NCBI GenBank assembly: GCA_002067065.1
Contig: MVPY01000033.1
Span: 8,624-72,623 of the forward strand
Direction of reading: 5' to 3'
Length of the DNA stretch: 64,000 bases
DNA from: Methanobacterium sp. PtaB.Bin024
Lineage (GTDB): Archaea > Methanobacteriota > Methanobacteria > Methanobacteriales > Methanobacteriaceae
Position numbers and translations under genes: made by a program. A model generated the notes under the pieces. The model saw only the letters and a list, made by a program, of their open reading frames with translations, made no database searches and was not told the DNA's origin. Within the stretch, counting starts at the first letter, position 1. The number at the start of each line of letters is the position of its first letter. Positions 37,364-45,830 of this stretch are shown here, in pieces.

Positions 37364-38671
37364 TTATTTTTTCTTATTTTCCTCAAAACAAATGTTTGAT
37401 ATGTAAGAAACACCAATTAAGGCATGTTTTAACCTGGTGTTATCCAGAAGATGGCGCATATCCAGAAACTCTCCATCTTTAACAATTTTCCGTATTTGCA
37501 CATCAAGGTCCTGATTTTTCTCCAGAGGGATGTGTTTGAAAACAACAGCATGATTATGGAGTAACATTTTTTGGTTTCCAATATTGGCAGGGTGCATGTA
37601 AAACAGAGAACCCAGAACTTCTTCATCAAAACGGGAAAGATCACTTTCCAGATCAACCCCTACCCCAAAACCAAGCATGGTTTCACCCTGAAACGTTGGA
37701 TGATCACTGATGTTCATCCAGAAAGCGATGTTATCAGGATGCATGATCATTTCACGGTTTTTTGGGGCGAGTTTTTTAATGGGGGATATTTTCACCCCGG
37801 AGCTGTAGAACTCTCCTATATCCGCCTGCATAGCCACACTGATAACACCCTTAAATGATGGTCTCATTTTTCTGGCCATCTGAAAAATAGCAGAGTAAAG
37901 TTCATCCACAGTGAAACCTTCCTCTTTCTTGCTCTCTACCATTACAATGTCTTGGAAATTTCCATCCAGAGCAGCGTTAAAACCCGTATGGATAGTTACG
38001 ATCCCAGTATCTCTTGCGGGAATTAAAAAATCAGGAGTGTCATGTTCGTCAGTGGGGAGCCAGACCATGGTACCACCGATGGTGATCATCTCCCCCATGA
38101 TCCCCATGAAGTCATGGATCTTCTCACCCAGACCTCCCAGGCCAATTGAGTACTCTGTGTCAGAAAATTTTCTGGAATATATGTCTTCTACACCCAGTTG
38201 AGCATACAAAACCTTAGATATGTCTCCCACGATCTTTAATGCAGCAGTATCCTGAGAAACCTCTAGAATGGTCAACAAAACATGTTCATCATCATATTTT
38301 AGGAGTTGGCCCCAATCAACCGCAGAATTTTCAGGAACCAATGGATATTCCATGGCATCTTCCATTGTGTGATGGAAGGAGAATATCTGGTCAAAACCAG
38401 CCATTTTCAGAACTTCCATAGGGTAGGGATTCACATTGCAAAGACTAATTTGACCTCCGCGATCCCTCATGATCCTTTCTGCACGTAAAAGGCTTCTAAT
38501 ACCCCCACTGCTCAGATAACTAACACTATCCATGTTAAAAACAATGAATGAATCTTTCTCCTGTATAATATCATCCAGAGCTTCATCCAGTGCCAGTGCC
38601 CCATAAGCATCTAACCTACCTTCAGGTGCAACTACCAATACTCCATCAATCCTTTCAGAATTTATATTCAT
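37364..38671 (-). CDS. STAS-domain protein with long uncharacterised C-terminal region
   Basis: 435 aa. Residues 1-105 are an anti-sigma-antagonist-like STAS domain (VVAPEGRLDAYGALALDEAL; VSYLSSGGIRSLLRAERI, with the switch Ser in the loop). The remaining 330 residues include GLGGLGEKIHDFMGIMGEM, VTIHTGFNAALDGNFQDIVM and GFGVGVDLESDLS; they remind me of a degenerate PP2C-type phosphatase but this is not firm. Probably a signalling protein. No partner kinase or phosphatase adjacent. Confidence 0.6.
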   Translation of the reverse strand: MNINSERIDGVLVVAPEGRLDAYGALALDEALDDIIQEKDSFIVFNMDSVSYLSSGGIRSLLRAERIMRDRGGQISLCNVNPYPMEVLKMAGFDQIFSFHHTMEDAMEYPLVPENSAVDWGQLLKYDDEHVLLTILEVSQDTAALKIVGDISKVLYAQLGVEDIYSRKFSDTEYSIGLGGLGEKIHDFMGIMGEMITIGGTMVWLPTDEHDTPDFLIPARDTGIVTIHTGFNAALDGNFQDIVMVESKKEEGFTVDELYSAIFQMARKMRPSFKGVISVAMQADIGEFYSSGVKISPIKKLAPKNREMIMHPDNIAFWMNISDHPTFQGETMLGFGVGVDLESDLSRFDEEVLGSLFYMHPANIGNQKMLLHNHAVVFKHIPLEKNQDLDVQIRKIVKDGEFLDMRHLLDNTRLKHALIGVSYISNICFEENKKK

Positions 38672-39415
38672 GATTTACTCCCCATTCCCTGAATTTGTAG
38701 TTAAAATGCGATATTACGTAAAATTATAATGTTTTTATTATATATAATAATTTCCATCTTTATTAGAGATTAATAGATGATTAATCATCTCTTATCACCG
38801 TTTTTAAATTTTTCCCATATTTTTCAGCTTATTCTTACTTTGCACTTGCAGATATCCGGAAAGTATTTGTTTTCTTGTGGTCAATTGACATGTCAAGTCT
38901 GAAATATAGGAAACCCCACAGATAAGGATGATAGTGTCCTTAGGAACATCTCATATACAATTATCTTTAAAGTTAGAATCTCCCTCTGAAAACAGAAATT
39001 GTACGTTATTTATGTTGTTCTGTAGACTTTACATCTATTAACTTCTCTGAAGAGGGAGAATTCCTGCCCATCCCCCATACCAATATTCTTACCAACATTA
39101 CTCTGAGGAAAACATGTTTTCATCTGTATAAATAATTTGGTGATATTAAGAGGGAACAAAATGTGTTAAATGTATTATATCCGCAGATTTTTTTGCAGAT
39201 ATTCTACTGACAACTCAAAATCGTATACTTTTAGACTTTATTTTGATTTAAAATAATTTCCACAAAAATAAGATATCAACAATTCAGTTAGAATCAATTA
39301 ATAGTTCAATATCGATTAATGAGTGTAGAATAAATATATGGAAAAAAATCCGAAAAATAGTAGTCTGAACAAATATGGCAATTTTGTTGATGTAAAAAAG
39401 AGGAGTAATAGAACA
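38672..39415. other. 744-bp intergenic region
   Basis: No gene found on either strand. It contains the 16-bp perfect palindrome AGATGATTAATCATCT (38775-38790), whose core recurs before the SLC13 gene. It also contains complementary 9-base segments TCTCCCTCT (38979-38987) and AGAGGGAGA (39051-39059), which could close a 63-base loop. The rest is AT-rich with no other pattern seen. Confidence 0.45.
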
Positions 39416-40330
39416 TCACTTAGATGTTCCCTTAGCCCTGCTTGGATCTTTTCTTAAATTAAATTTAAATCCGAAAAGAACCCTGAACATGTTTTTAAAT
39501 GGCCTCCAATAAATGTGAAGATGTATCAAAGTTCCTACAACCATTAAAATTGCCAGTTCCACATGCCAAAATGTTAAGGATTGGCTTAAGGCAGTCCTTA
39601 TTCCAAGATTTACCATGAAGGTTAAAATAACCCCGGTAATTCCTGTACCAAGATAACCTACAGTGACCAACAGATTCCATATTCTTTTGTGTTTATTCCG
39701 TTTTAATATGCCCTTTTTAAATAGATAATATGTAAATAGGTATCCACCTATTATGATAAGGGTGATTGGCAACACAAAATAATTGGTTCCGTCTCCATTA
39801 AGGCTTCCATAGTCTGAACCAGGATCATCTGGTAGTGTGGTTGTGTTTGTATCAGTAGATTGATCTGGTGTGACATCCGCATTGGTACCATTACCATGTC
39901 CTTGATCTGTGGTTGTGGAAGTAGTTGCATCATCAGTAGATGTGGTGGTATCTGAGGTAGATGAATCAGTAGTAGTATCTGTGGTGGTGTCTGTAGTGGC
40001 AGCTGCTGTTGCTTGGGACAGATCACAGAATCCATCTCCATTTAAATCCACATAACGAGGGCATTGCCCCGGGTAAGGGTCATTTACCATCCCATAAGGA
40101 CAGGTGGTAGCACAGGAAGCAGACATGGATCCGAGTGCTATGAATGGAATGGTGGAAATTGCGGCGAATAATTTCTGTTTCATAGGGATTTTGGTTAATG
40201 CAGAGCTTAAATTCTCCTTGGATAACGTAGAGATAACCTTTTCCCTTGATAAAGTAGAGGTTACTTTTTCAATGGATAAAGCCGGAACTAATTTTTCCTT
40301 TGACATCACAGATTTTATTTTCCCAATCAT
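39416..40330 (-). CDS. Membrane protein: four 9-residue repeats, Cys-rich/Ca-loop ectodomain, DUF4405-like cytochrome-b-type domain
   Basis: 304 aa. Residues 10-45 are four contiguous 9-residue repeats (SKEKLVPAL, SIEKVTSTL, SREKVISTL, SKENLSSAL), probably an amphipathic helix. A membrane span follows (LFAAISTIPFIALGSM), then an exported part with TCPYGM ... QCPRYVDLNGDGFCDLSQ (a dockerin/EF-hand-like Asp loop) and a Thr/Asp/Ser-rich stalk. The C-terminal third is a four-helix domain with WHVEL and HLHIYW histidines like DUF4405, which may bind haem. Its start overlaps the end of the 40327 gene by four bases; ribosome site GGAGGTCACAAGC. Confidence 0.6.
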   Translation of the reverse strand: MIGKIKSVMSKEKLVPALSIEKVTSTLSREKVISTLSKENLSSALTKIPMKQKLFAAISTIPFIALGSMSASCATTCPYGMVNDPYPGQCPRYVDLNGDGFCDLSQATAAATTDTTTDTTTDSSTSDTTTSTDDATTSTTTDQGHGNGTNADVTPDQSTDTNTTTLPDDPGSDYGSLNGDGTNYFVLPITLIIIGGYLFTYYLFKKGILKRNKHKRIWNLLVTVGYLGTGITGVILTFMVNLGIRTALSQSLTFWHVELAILMVVGTLIHLHIYWRPFKNMFRVLFGFKFNLRKDPSRAKGTSK

Positions 40331-40662
40331 GCTTGTGACCTCCTTCTTTTTGCGGCTACAAACATAGTCTTGGCAGATTTCCAGTAGGTGTGGAAGTGGA
40401 ACACCGTGACCAGGGCCAGTGTTACACCCAGTTCAACGTGCCAGTAAAGTAACTCCGGACTTATTGGCAGTTTAACATTTAATTCCATAACCAGAAGTAG
40501 GATGAAACCTGCTCCTGCAGATATCAGAAATGCTAATCCAATTATTAAATTCCATATATTGATATGTAATGCTTTTTTGATCAATTTCATTTTGTACAGA
40601 CTGTAAGTAAGTAAATAGCCCCCGATAAATGGGAGGGCAGGTAAGATCATATCGTAAACCAT
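40327..40662 (-). CDS. DUF4405-like four-helix membrane protein
   Basis: About 111 aa. Homologous by eye to the C-terminal domain of the overlapping next gene: PFIGGYLLTYSLYKMKLIKK, INIWNLIIGLAFL, YWHVELGVTLAL, FHFHTYWKSAKTMF. The conserved His residues sit in two helices as in small cytochrome-b-like proteins. A GATCTGGG-type promoter on the minus strand (40867-40904) precedes it. Start 40662 preferred for spacing to GGGGGA. Confidence 0.6.
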   Translation of the reverse strand: MVYDMILPALPFIGGYLLTYSLYKMKLIKKALHINIWNLIIGLAFLISAGAGFILLLVMELNVKLPISPELLYWHVELGVTLALVTVFHFHTYWKSAKTMFVAAKRRRSQA

Positions 40663-40866
40663 AATCATTCCCCCATAAATTTTAGAATACTTATTTTCAA
40701 TTCCATTTAAAACTTTATATTGCTTTTATTTCTCTTTAAAAAAAGGTTCATGTGTTTTTAGACAAATATGATATTATTAAAACTTTAAAAATATTTTAAG
40801 TTCAAAAGTATGCCATGAACCTGTTTTAAGAGCTTTTTGTAGGATTACGTTTACTAAATAGATCAT

Positions 40867-40904
40867 CTATATAAAAGTAATTATTCCAAGATTACACCCA
40901 GATC
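40867..40904 (-). promoter_or_regulatory. GATCTGGG-type promoter of the DUF4405 operon
   Basis: GATCTGGGTGTAATCTTGGAA then TTTTATATAG, read on the minus strand. Shares the sequence and spacing of the elements at 41002 and 41784 on the plus strand. Confidence 0.5.
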
Positions 40905-41001
40905 TTTCCAAAATCATGCCCCATTATTGCTTTAATGAGTAATCCGAACTGTTCAAATTTCAGATTCCATATTGGGCAATTTTCGGGAAGAAAATGGGTC
41001 T

Positions 41002-41036
41002 GATCTGGGCATTAACTTGGAATAATCATTTATCCT
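41002..41036 (+). promoter_or_regulatory. GATCTGGG-type promoter of the 41081 gene
   Basis: GATCTGGGC, AACTTGGAATAAT and TATA-like ATTTATCC. Over roughly 68 bases it aligns without gaps to the promoter at 41763-41830, about three quarters identical, which points to a shared regulator or a duplicated promoter. Confidence 0.55.
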
Positions 41037-41080
41037 ATCATAAGTTTATTTTAGTCACACACTAATGGAGGTGAAATGGA

Positions 41081-41473
41081 GTGAACAATCTAAAAAAAGG
41101 AGCATTGATCTGTGCCATAGTAATGGTAGCCAGTATCGTACCTGCTTTTGCATTGAATGATACATCTGACAATACCACTACAGATCAAAATAGCACCCAG
41201 ACTACCACTCAGAACCAGCATCAATATGGTCAGGAAACCACTGCTTCAGATAGTGGTAACTGTGGAACCTGCGATAGAACAGGTAATGGAGACTGTGACA
41301 GAACCCAAGATAGGACCTGTGACGGAACTTGTGATGGAACTTGTGATGGAAGCGGTGACGAAAATCAGTACAAGTACCAGTACGGCCAAGATAACAGTAA
41401 CGCAGGATCATCAAACAATGAGCAGTCACACCAGTACCAGTACGGCCAAGATAACAGTAACGCAGATAATTAA
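41081..41473 (+). CDS. Secreted low-complexity Cys-Asp-Gly repeat protein
   Basis: 130 aa, GTG start 6 bases after GGAGGTGA. Signal peptide (ICAIVMVASIVPAFA), Thr/Gln/Asn-rich stretch, then a Cys-rich core with repeated CDGT (GNCGTCDRTGNGDCDRT, RTCDGTCDGTCDGSGD), and a repeated tail QYQYGQDNSNA (twice). The regular Cys/Asp spacing suggests metal binding or disulfides outside the cell; no known family. Neighbouring promoters suggest coregulation with the DUF4405 operon and the 41869 small gene. Confidence 0.6.
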   Translation: MNNLKKGALICAIVMVASIVPAFALNDTSDNTTTDQNSTQTTTQNQHQYGQETTASDSGNCGTCDRTGNGDCDRTQDRTCDGTCDGTCDGSGDENQYKYQYGQDNSNAGSSNNEQSHQYQYGQDNSNADN

Positions 41474-41516
41474 AACTGTGATGGCCAAAACTGTAAAAAC
41501 ACAACCTAACTTAAGA

Positions 41517-41557
41517 GAAAGGTTAATTTACAACCTTTCATTTTTTTATTTTTTTAA
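41517..41557 (+). terminator. Hairpin plus T-run terminator after 41081 gene
   Basis: GAAAGGTT (41517-41524) and AACCTTTC (41532-41539) form an 8-bp stem with a 7-base loop, followed by two runs of seven to eight T. Confidence 0.7.
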
Positions 41558-41868
41558 GAGAAATTAACAATATCCGTTGTTTTATATGATTAAATGACTA
41601 ATAGACTTTTAATGGATATTTTATTAGTTTTTATATGGATTTTTATTTGTTTTTACACTGAGTCCTCTCAATGAGTGGGAATGAATAAATCAATTTATTA
41701 TTAATTTAAAAATTTTAAAAAAATAAATAGATTTTTTTGGTTTTAAATTAAGTTTAGGGTGATTTCCGGCGAGAATTTGGTGTGATCTGGGTGTGAATTT
41801 GGAAAAATCATTTATCTTATCATGGAGTTATGTATAGCCAACCAAGTAGAGGAGGTGAACCTCAAGAT
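41558..41868. other. 311-bp intergenic region with GATCTGGG-type promoter
   Basis: No gene. The last 110 bases hold the GATCTGGG element (41784-41791), AATTTGGAAAAATCATTTATC and the ribosome site AGAGGAGGTGAAC (41848-41860) of the small ORF at 41869. Confidence 0.5.
41784..41818 (+). promoter_or_regulatory. GATCTGGG-type promoter of the 41869 small ORF
   Basis: GATCTGGGTGTGAATTTGG then TCATTTATC. Close copy of the promoter at 41002-41036. Confidence 0.5.
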
Positions 41869-42006
41869 ATGAGAATCCTTCTGTGCTATGTTGATGTTCA
41901 CGACCCTAGTGACTGCCCGGATCTGATCAAAACACCCAAAAACCACGTAGATCAGCCCAAATCAGATCTTAAACAGCACCCCGCCTCCAACATGGCACAG
42001 AATTAA
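41869..42006 (+). CDS. Small protein of 45 aa
   Basis: MRILLCYVDVHDPSDCPDL ... SNMAQN, ended by TAA at 42004. A near-perfect Shine-Dalgarno (GGAGGTGA) lies 10 bases upstream and a clear promoter is present. Two cysteines ten residues apart and Pro/Asp/Lys/Gln-rich composition; no membrane span. Not recognised. The good signals make it likelier real than random. Confidence 0.5.
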   Translation: MRILLCYVDVHDPSDCPDLIKTPKNHVDQPKSDLKQHPASNMAQN

Positions 42007-42024
42007 TTATATTACATTATTTTT

Positions 42025-42195
42025 TTAGTCTGGTGATTGATTTCTCATAGCTTTAACCACTAATATAAACACTATGGCGAATAAGATGGTGCTAATATAG
42101 TTTGACCCGGCATGTGAACCCAATCCAAAAATCTCATAAAGACCAATCACTACCATTACTATCGATAAAATCGCAGCTAATAAATTAAAATTCAT
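42025..42195 (-). CDS. Small two-helix membrane protein (56 aa)
   Basis: Two hydrophobic helices (LLAAILSIVMVVIGLYEIF and YISTILFAIVFILVVKAM) separated by GLGSHAGSN, ending in a polar tail RNQSPD. Ribosome site AGGAGAAGAAA directly before the ATG at 42195. Small size explains why it is easily missed. Function unknown. Confidence 0.65.
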   Translation of the reverse strand: MNFNLLAAILSIVMVVIGLYEIFGLGSHAGSNYISTILFAIVFILVVKAMRNQSPD

Positions 42196-42341
42196 TTTCT
42201 TCTCCTGATTATTAATACTTTCTGATTATTGGTATTATAACTTACTCCCATCTAATTTTAGATCGTATAGTGTCCTTTTTTTAGTATTTTATCTATATTT
42301 AATACAATGTACCATAAAACAATCACATATCATAAAATATA

Positions 42342-42355
42342 AATGATTAATCATT
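42342..42355. promoter_or_regulatory. Palindrome AATGATTAATCATT before SLC13 gene
   Basis: Perfect 14-bp palindrome about 70 bases before the SLC13 start, followed by TATA-like AATATATTTATATTATA. Its 12-base core ATGATTAATCAT occurs also at 38777-38788. Confidence 0.45.
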
Positions 42356-42417
42356 ATGAAATATATTTATATTATACTAAATTCTTAGGTTAGCTGTAAA
42401 ATTCAGGAGGCTTAAAA

Positions 42418-43797
42418 ACGAACTTAAATTTAAAAGTTTCAGGAATGCCACTAGCTATAATCGCTTTTATAGTTGTAATGTTAATTCCTATGAATGGTTT
42501 AAGCTATCCTGGCCATGCAGCAATTGCCTTACTCGTATTCGCCGTGATAATGTGGGCAACTGAAACAGTTCACCTGGCAGTTACTTCTTTAATAATACTT
42601 TTCATACAGCCCATTATTGGTGTTGAGAGTTTTAATAATGCTGTAATTGGTTTTGCAAATCCTATCATCTTTTTAATGATCGGTGGATTTATTATGGCCG
42701 AGGCAATCCGTAAAAGCGGATTGGCAACACGCATGACTTATGCCATGCTCAACAAGTTTGGTACCAGCCCAGATAGAAGTATATTTGTGGCGGTGTTTTC
42801 TACAGGAATTTTATCTGCCTGGATTGAAAACGTGGTGGCATTTGCAATGTTACTCCCCATCATCAAAGAAATCATTCCACTAATGGGCATAAATGACCCT
42901 GAAAAGGGTAAAAGTAACTTTGCAAAGGCCATGGTGCTTGGTGCATCCTATGGTTCCCTTGCCGGAGGATTTGGTACTGAGATCGGTACTGCTCCCAACC
43001 TGATGGCAGCAGCATACACCCACATCCCCTTTGCCAATTGGATGATTTTCGGATTTCCACTCGCAATAGCTATGATGCTTATTATCTGGAAACTACTCGG
43101 CAGAGTATTCAAACCAGAAGTAAGTGGAATAGTAGGTGGAACTAACACCATATCCAGCAAATTGGATTCATTAGGACCAATGACAAAAACAGAAAAAAAA
43201 TCACTGGTTATTCTCTTATTCACAATTGGACTATGGGTCACCACCAACTGGACCGGGCTTAACAGTTACTCTATTGCCTTAATCGGCGCCGTGCTCTTCT
43301 TTATATTCAAAGTTGTTGATTGGAAAGATGCACAGAACGGTGTTGACTGGGGATTAATAATTTTCTTCGGAGGAGCATTAAGCCTTGGAGCCGCATTACT
43401 CAATACTGGAGCAGCAAAATGGCTAATCAGTGATATTGTAGCCATGATGGGAAGTAATCCATCAACGATTCTTATCACCATTGTCTTGATGATTGTTGCA
43501 GTTCTCATAACTCAGGTAATGTCCAATATTGCACTTTCAGCAATACTCATACCATTATCAGTTACTCTAGCATCAGCACAAGGACACTCCGTAGGAACAT
43601 ATGCTGTGCCTGTGGCAATCGCCTGTTCACTATCATTCATGTTACCTATGGCAGACCCCACTGTGGCCATGGCCTATGGAACAGGATACGTGAAAATAAA
43701 GGAGATATTAAAAGCAGGAGTTCCACTAGTCGTTATTGGAATTATATTAACTATTATAATTCTAATGAGCCCCCTTGCAGAACCAGCGCTGGGATAA
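42418..43797 (+). CDS. SLC13/DASS-family anion transporter with apparent ACG start
   Basis: About 459 aa with 11-12 membrane helices. DASS features: LLVFAVIMWATETVHLAVTSL, SFNNAVIGFANPIIFLMIGGF, repeat halves ending in SNIALSAILIPL (SNT-like) and FMLPMADPTVAMAYGTGYV (loop ending a hairpin). Probably imports dicarboxylate, phosphate or sulfate with sodium. AGGAGG at 42405-42410 points to the ACG at 42418 (seven bases on), not to the ATG at 42445, which would lie 34 bases away. Followed by a uspA gene. Confidence 0.78.
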   Translation, partial: TNLNLKVSGMPLAIIAFIVVMLIPMNGLSYPGHAAIALLVFAVIMWATETVHLAVTSLIILFIQPIIGVESFNNAVIGFANPIIFLMIGGFIMAEAIRKSGLATRMTYAMLNKFGTSPDRSIFVAVFSTGILSAWIENVVAFAMLLPIIKEIIPLMGINDPEKGKSNFAKAMVLGASYGSLAGGFGTEIGTAPNLMAAAYTHIPFANWMIFGFPLAIAMMLIIWKLLGRVFKPEVSGIVGGTNTISSKLDSLGPMTKTEKKSLVILLFTIGLWVTTNWTGLNSYSIALIGAVLFFIFKVVDWKDAQNGVDWGLIIFFGGALSLGAALLNTGAAKWLISDIVAMMGSNPSTILITIVLMIVAVLITQVMSNIALSAILIPLSVTLASAQGHSVGTYAVPVAIACSLSFMLPMADPTVAMAYGTGYVKIKEILKAGVPLVVIGIILTIIILMSPLAEPALG

Positions 43798-43810
43798 AGA
43801 AAAATTAAAA

Positions 43811-43842
43811 GTAGAATTTAATTCTACTAATTTATTTTTTTT
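43811..43842 (+). terminator. Hairpin plus T-run terminator after SLC13 gene
   Basis: GTAGAATT-T-AATTCTAC (43811-43827) followed by T8 (43835-43842). Confidence 0.7.
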
Positions 43843-43884
43843 AAAAAAAAATGAAAACCAATAACAAAAAGGGAGGGTTAATAA

Positions 43885-44331
43885 ATGGTTTATAAAATAT
43901 TATTGCCTACAGACGGTTCAGAATTATCTGAACGTGCAGGAGAATACGCTATTTCAGAAGCAAAATTAAGCGGGTCAGATATAATTGTTTTAAATGTAAT
44001 TGACATGGACTATTTAAATTCATTGCCACAGCGAGATTTGCGGGAAAAACTGGATGAAGAATTACGCGAAGAAGGTAGACAGGCTGTTAAAAAATTCGAA
44101 AAAAAGATTGAAGAAGAAAAATGTACTGGTAACTGTAAAAACATAAACCTGATAACCATGATCAAAAAAGGGAAACCAGAAGATGTTATTCTTCAAACAG
44201 CAGAAGAAGAAAATGTAGACCAGATAATTATGGGAAAATCAGGCAAACACGGACTGGAAAGGTTCCTGCTGGGAAGTACCACTGAAAGGGTGGTTAGAAA
44301 GGCTAAAGTCCCAGTAAACGTCATTTCCTAA
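43885..44331 (+). CDS. Universal stress protein A family
   Basis: 148 aa Rossmann-like fold: KILLPTDGSELSERAGEYAI at the N-terminus and the ATP-binding GKSGKHGLERFLLGSTTERVVRKAKVPV (G-x2-G-x9-G-S/T pattern) at the C-terminus. It directly follows an anion transporter, as UspA proteins often do. Ribosome site GGGAGGGTTAATAA. Confidence 0.88.
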   Translation: MVYKILLPTDGSELSERAGEYAISEAKLSGSDIIVLNVIDMDYLNSLPQRDLREKLDEELREEGRQAVKKFEKKIEEEKCTGNCKNINLITMIKKGKPEDVILQTAEEENVDQIIMGKSGKHGLERFLLGSTTERVVRKAKVPVNVIS

Positions 44332-44378
44332 AAATCCATTTATCCTTTTTAATCATCCCCACCCTACCTTAATTCTCT

Positions 44379-45830
44379 TTATAATTTTTTACGTTGAGTT
44401 ATGTCCCTCCAGTAAATTGAAATTCCATCTTCAGAGGGATAAACACTGAAATCAAACCAGCTATAAGTTTTAGCAAATCCCTGGGCTTCAAAGTTCTGTA
44501 TATCATTACTACCCATGGCTTTGCGAAATGTAGTTTCATATATGGTTCCAACAAGTTCAGGGAATCTCCGCCATATATTTTGCCCGAGAAGATCATCAGC
44601 ATCAACACCTGCATATTCTGCAGCACAATGATTTACATAAACAATTTCCCAGAGATTATTTAAAGCAACAAATCCATCTTTAATACTGTTCAAGATCCCT
44701 GTTATTTGACTTATAGTTCTGTCAAGCCCTTCTTCAGCCTTTTTACGTTCCGTATCATCAAATACATAACCTTTAACATGAGTGAGTTTGCCCCCATCAT
44801 TGAAAATACCTACAAGGTTGGCCACAACATGGATCCTCATGGCATCAGACCTTCTCTGCCAGCTTTGAAAACCCTGAATCTTACCCTCACTTTTGAGCCT
44901 GGTTACCATATATGGCCAGTCAAAAGGATTAGATTCTGATATATTCCACGTTAGAGCATTTTCAATAGTATTAAACCCATAAATAACTGCAAAAGCAGGG
45001 TTACACTCCAATATTTTGCCATCAGGTTTTGCAATAAAATCTCCAGTTAAATCTTCATCAAATAAACGCCTATATTTCTTTTCACTTTCTCTTAAAGCAT
45101 TTTCCGCTTCCTTCCGTTCAGTATCATCAAAGATGTAACCTTCAATTTGATCTAATTGTCCTGATTCATTGAAAATAGCAACAACATTACAAACAACGTG
45201 GATCTGTTTCCCATCATGTCTTTTATGTATGGTTTGATGACTCTTGATTTTATACTCAGTTTCCAGGCGTTTAGCTAAATTTTCCCAGTCTTCTGAGTTG
45301 AACTGGGACATATTGGATTTGGAGGCTTCTTCAATGTTTTGAAAACCATATAATTCAGCAAATGAAGGGTTGCATTCTAAAATCCTGCCTTCAGGGGTTG
45401 CAATGAAATCTCCTGTAAGATCATCCTCAAAAAAGCGACGATATTTCCTTTCCCTTTGAATTAGTTCTCCAGATTTTCCATCTGGGGGAATATGCTGGAT
45501 CTGTACCAAAAATCCAGAATTTATAACTGAAACAGTTCCTTCAAAAAAGGCTGATTTAAGATATTTTGAATTATCTGACTTATTGTCTATTTTTTTTATG
45601 TTAAATTTGGTTTGAAATTTAAAAGATTTCTCTTTAAGCAATTTCTCCTTTTTAAAAGGAATAATGAAATTTTTAAATAGATTGATCTCTGGAAAATGAT
45701 CTTCAGATTCAGGTAACCCCAATATGTTTAATGCATATTTATTAGCATCAACCAGAGCGCCTTCTTTATTATAAATAAGAAAAGCTATAATAGATTCGTC
45801 AAAGACTTCTCTGAGAATATTATTATCAAT
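44379..45830 (-). CDS. PAS-repeat sensor protein without output domain, apparent ATT start
   Basis: About 483 aa. Four PAS units: a first one from the N-terminus (ILREVFDESIIAFLIYNKEG ... ALNILGLPES), two near-identical ones (YRRFFEDDLTGDFIATPEGR and YRRLFDEDLTGDFIAKPDGK, each closing FDDTERK), and a fourth (ILNSIKDGFVALNNLWEIVYVN ... WRDITQRKKL) that ends at the stop. Histidine kinase or GGDEF domains, usual after such repeats, are missing. The frame continues upstream of the TTG at 45722 into PAS sequence; after the TAA at about 45839 the only start-like codon is ATT at 45830, preceded by AGGT. Confidence 0.65.
   Translation of the reverse strand: MDNNILREVFDESIIAFLIYNKEGALVDANKYALNILGLPESEDHFPEINLFKNFIIPFKKEKLLKEKSFKFQTKFNIKKIDNKSDNSKYLKSAFFEGTVSVINSGFLVQIQHIPPDGKSGELIQRERKYRRFFEDDLTGDFIATPEGRILECNPSFAELYGFQNIEEASKSNMSQFNSEDWENLAKRLETEYKIKSHQTIHKRHDGKQIHVVCNVVAIFNESGQLDQIEGYIFDDTERKEAENALRESEKKYRRLFDEDLTGDFIAKPDGKILECNPAFAVIYGFNTIENALTWNISESNPFDWPYMVTRLKSEGKIQGFQSWQRRSDAMRIHVVANLVGIFNDGGKLTHVKGYVFDDTERKKAEEGLDRTISQITGILNSIKDGFVALNNLWEIVYVNHCAAEYAGVDADDLLGQNIWRRFPELVGTIYETTFRKAMGSNDIQNFEAQGFAKTYSWFDFSVYPSEDGISIYWRDITQRKKL

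Larger units (their letters stand above)
40669..41080. other. 412-bp divergent region with two GATCTGGG-type promoters
   Basis: No gene. On the minus strand GATCTGGGTGTAATCTTGG (from 40904 down) is followed by a TATA box (ACTTTTATATAG, 40867-40878) for the DUF4405 operon. On the plus strand GATCTGGG (41002-41009), AACTTGGAATAAT and ATTTATC precede the secreted protein at 41081. Confidence 0.6.
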
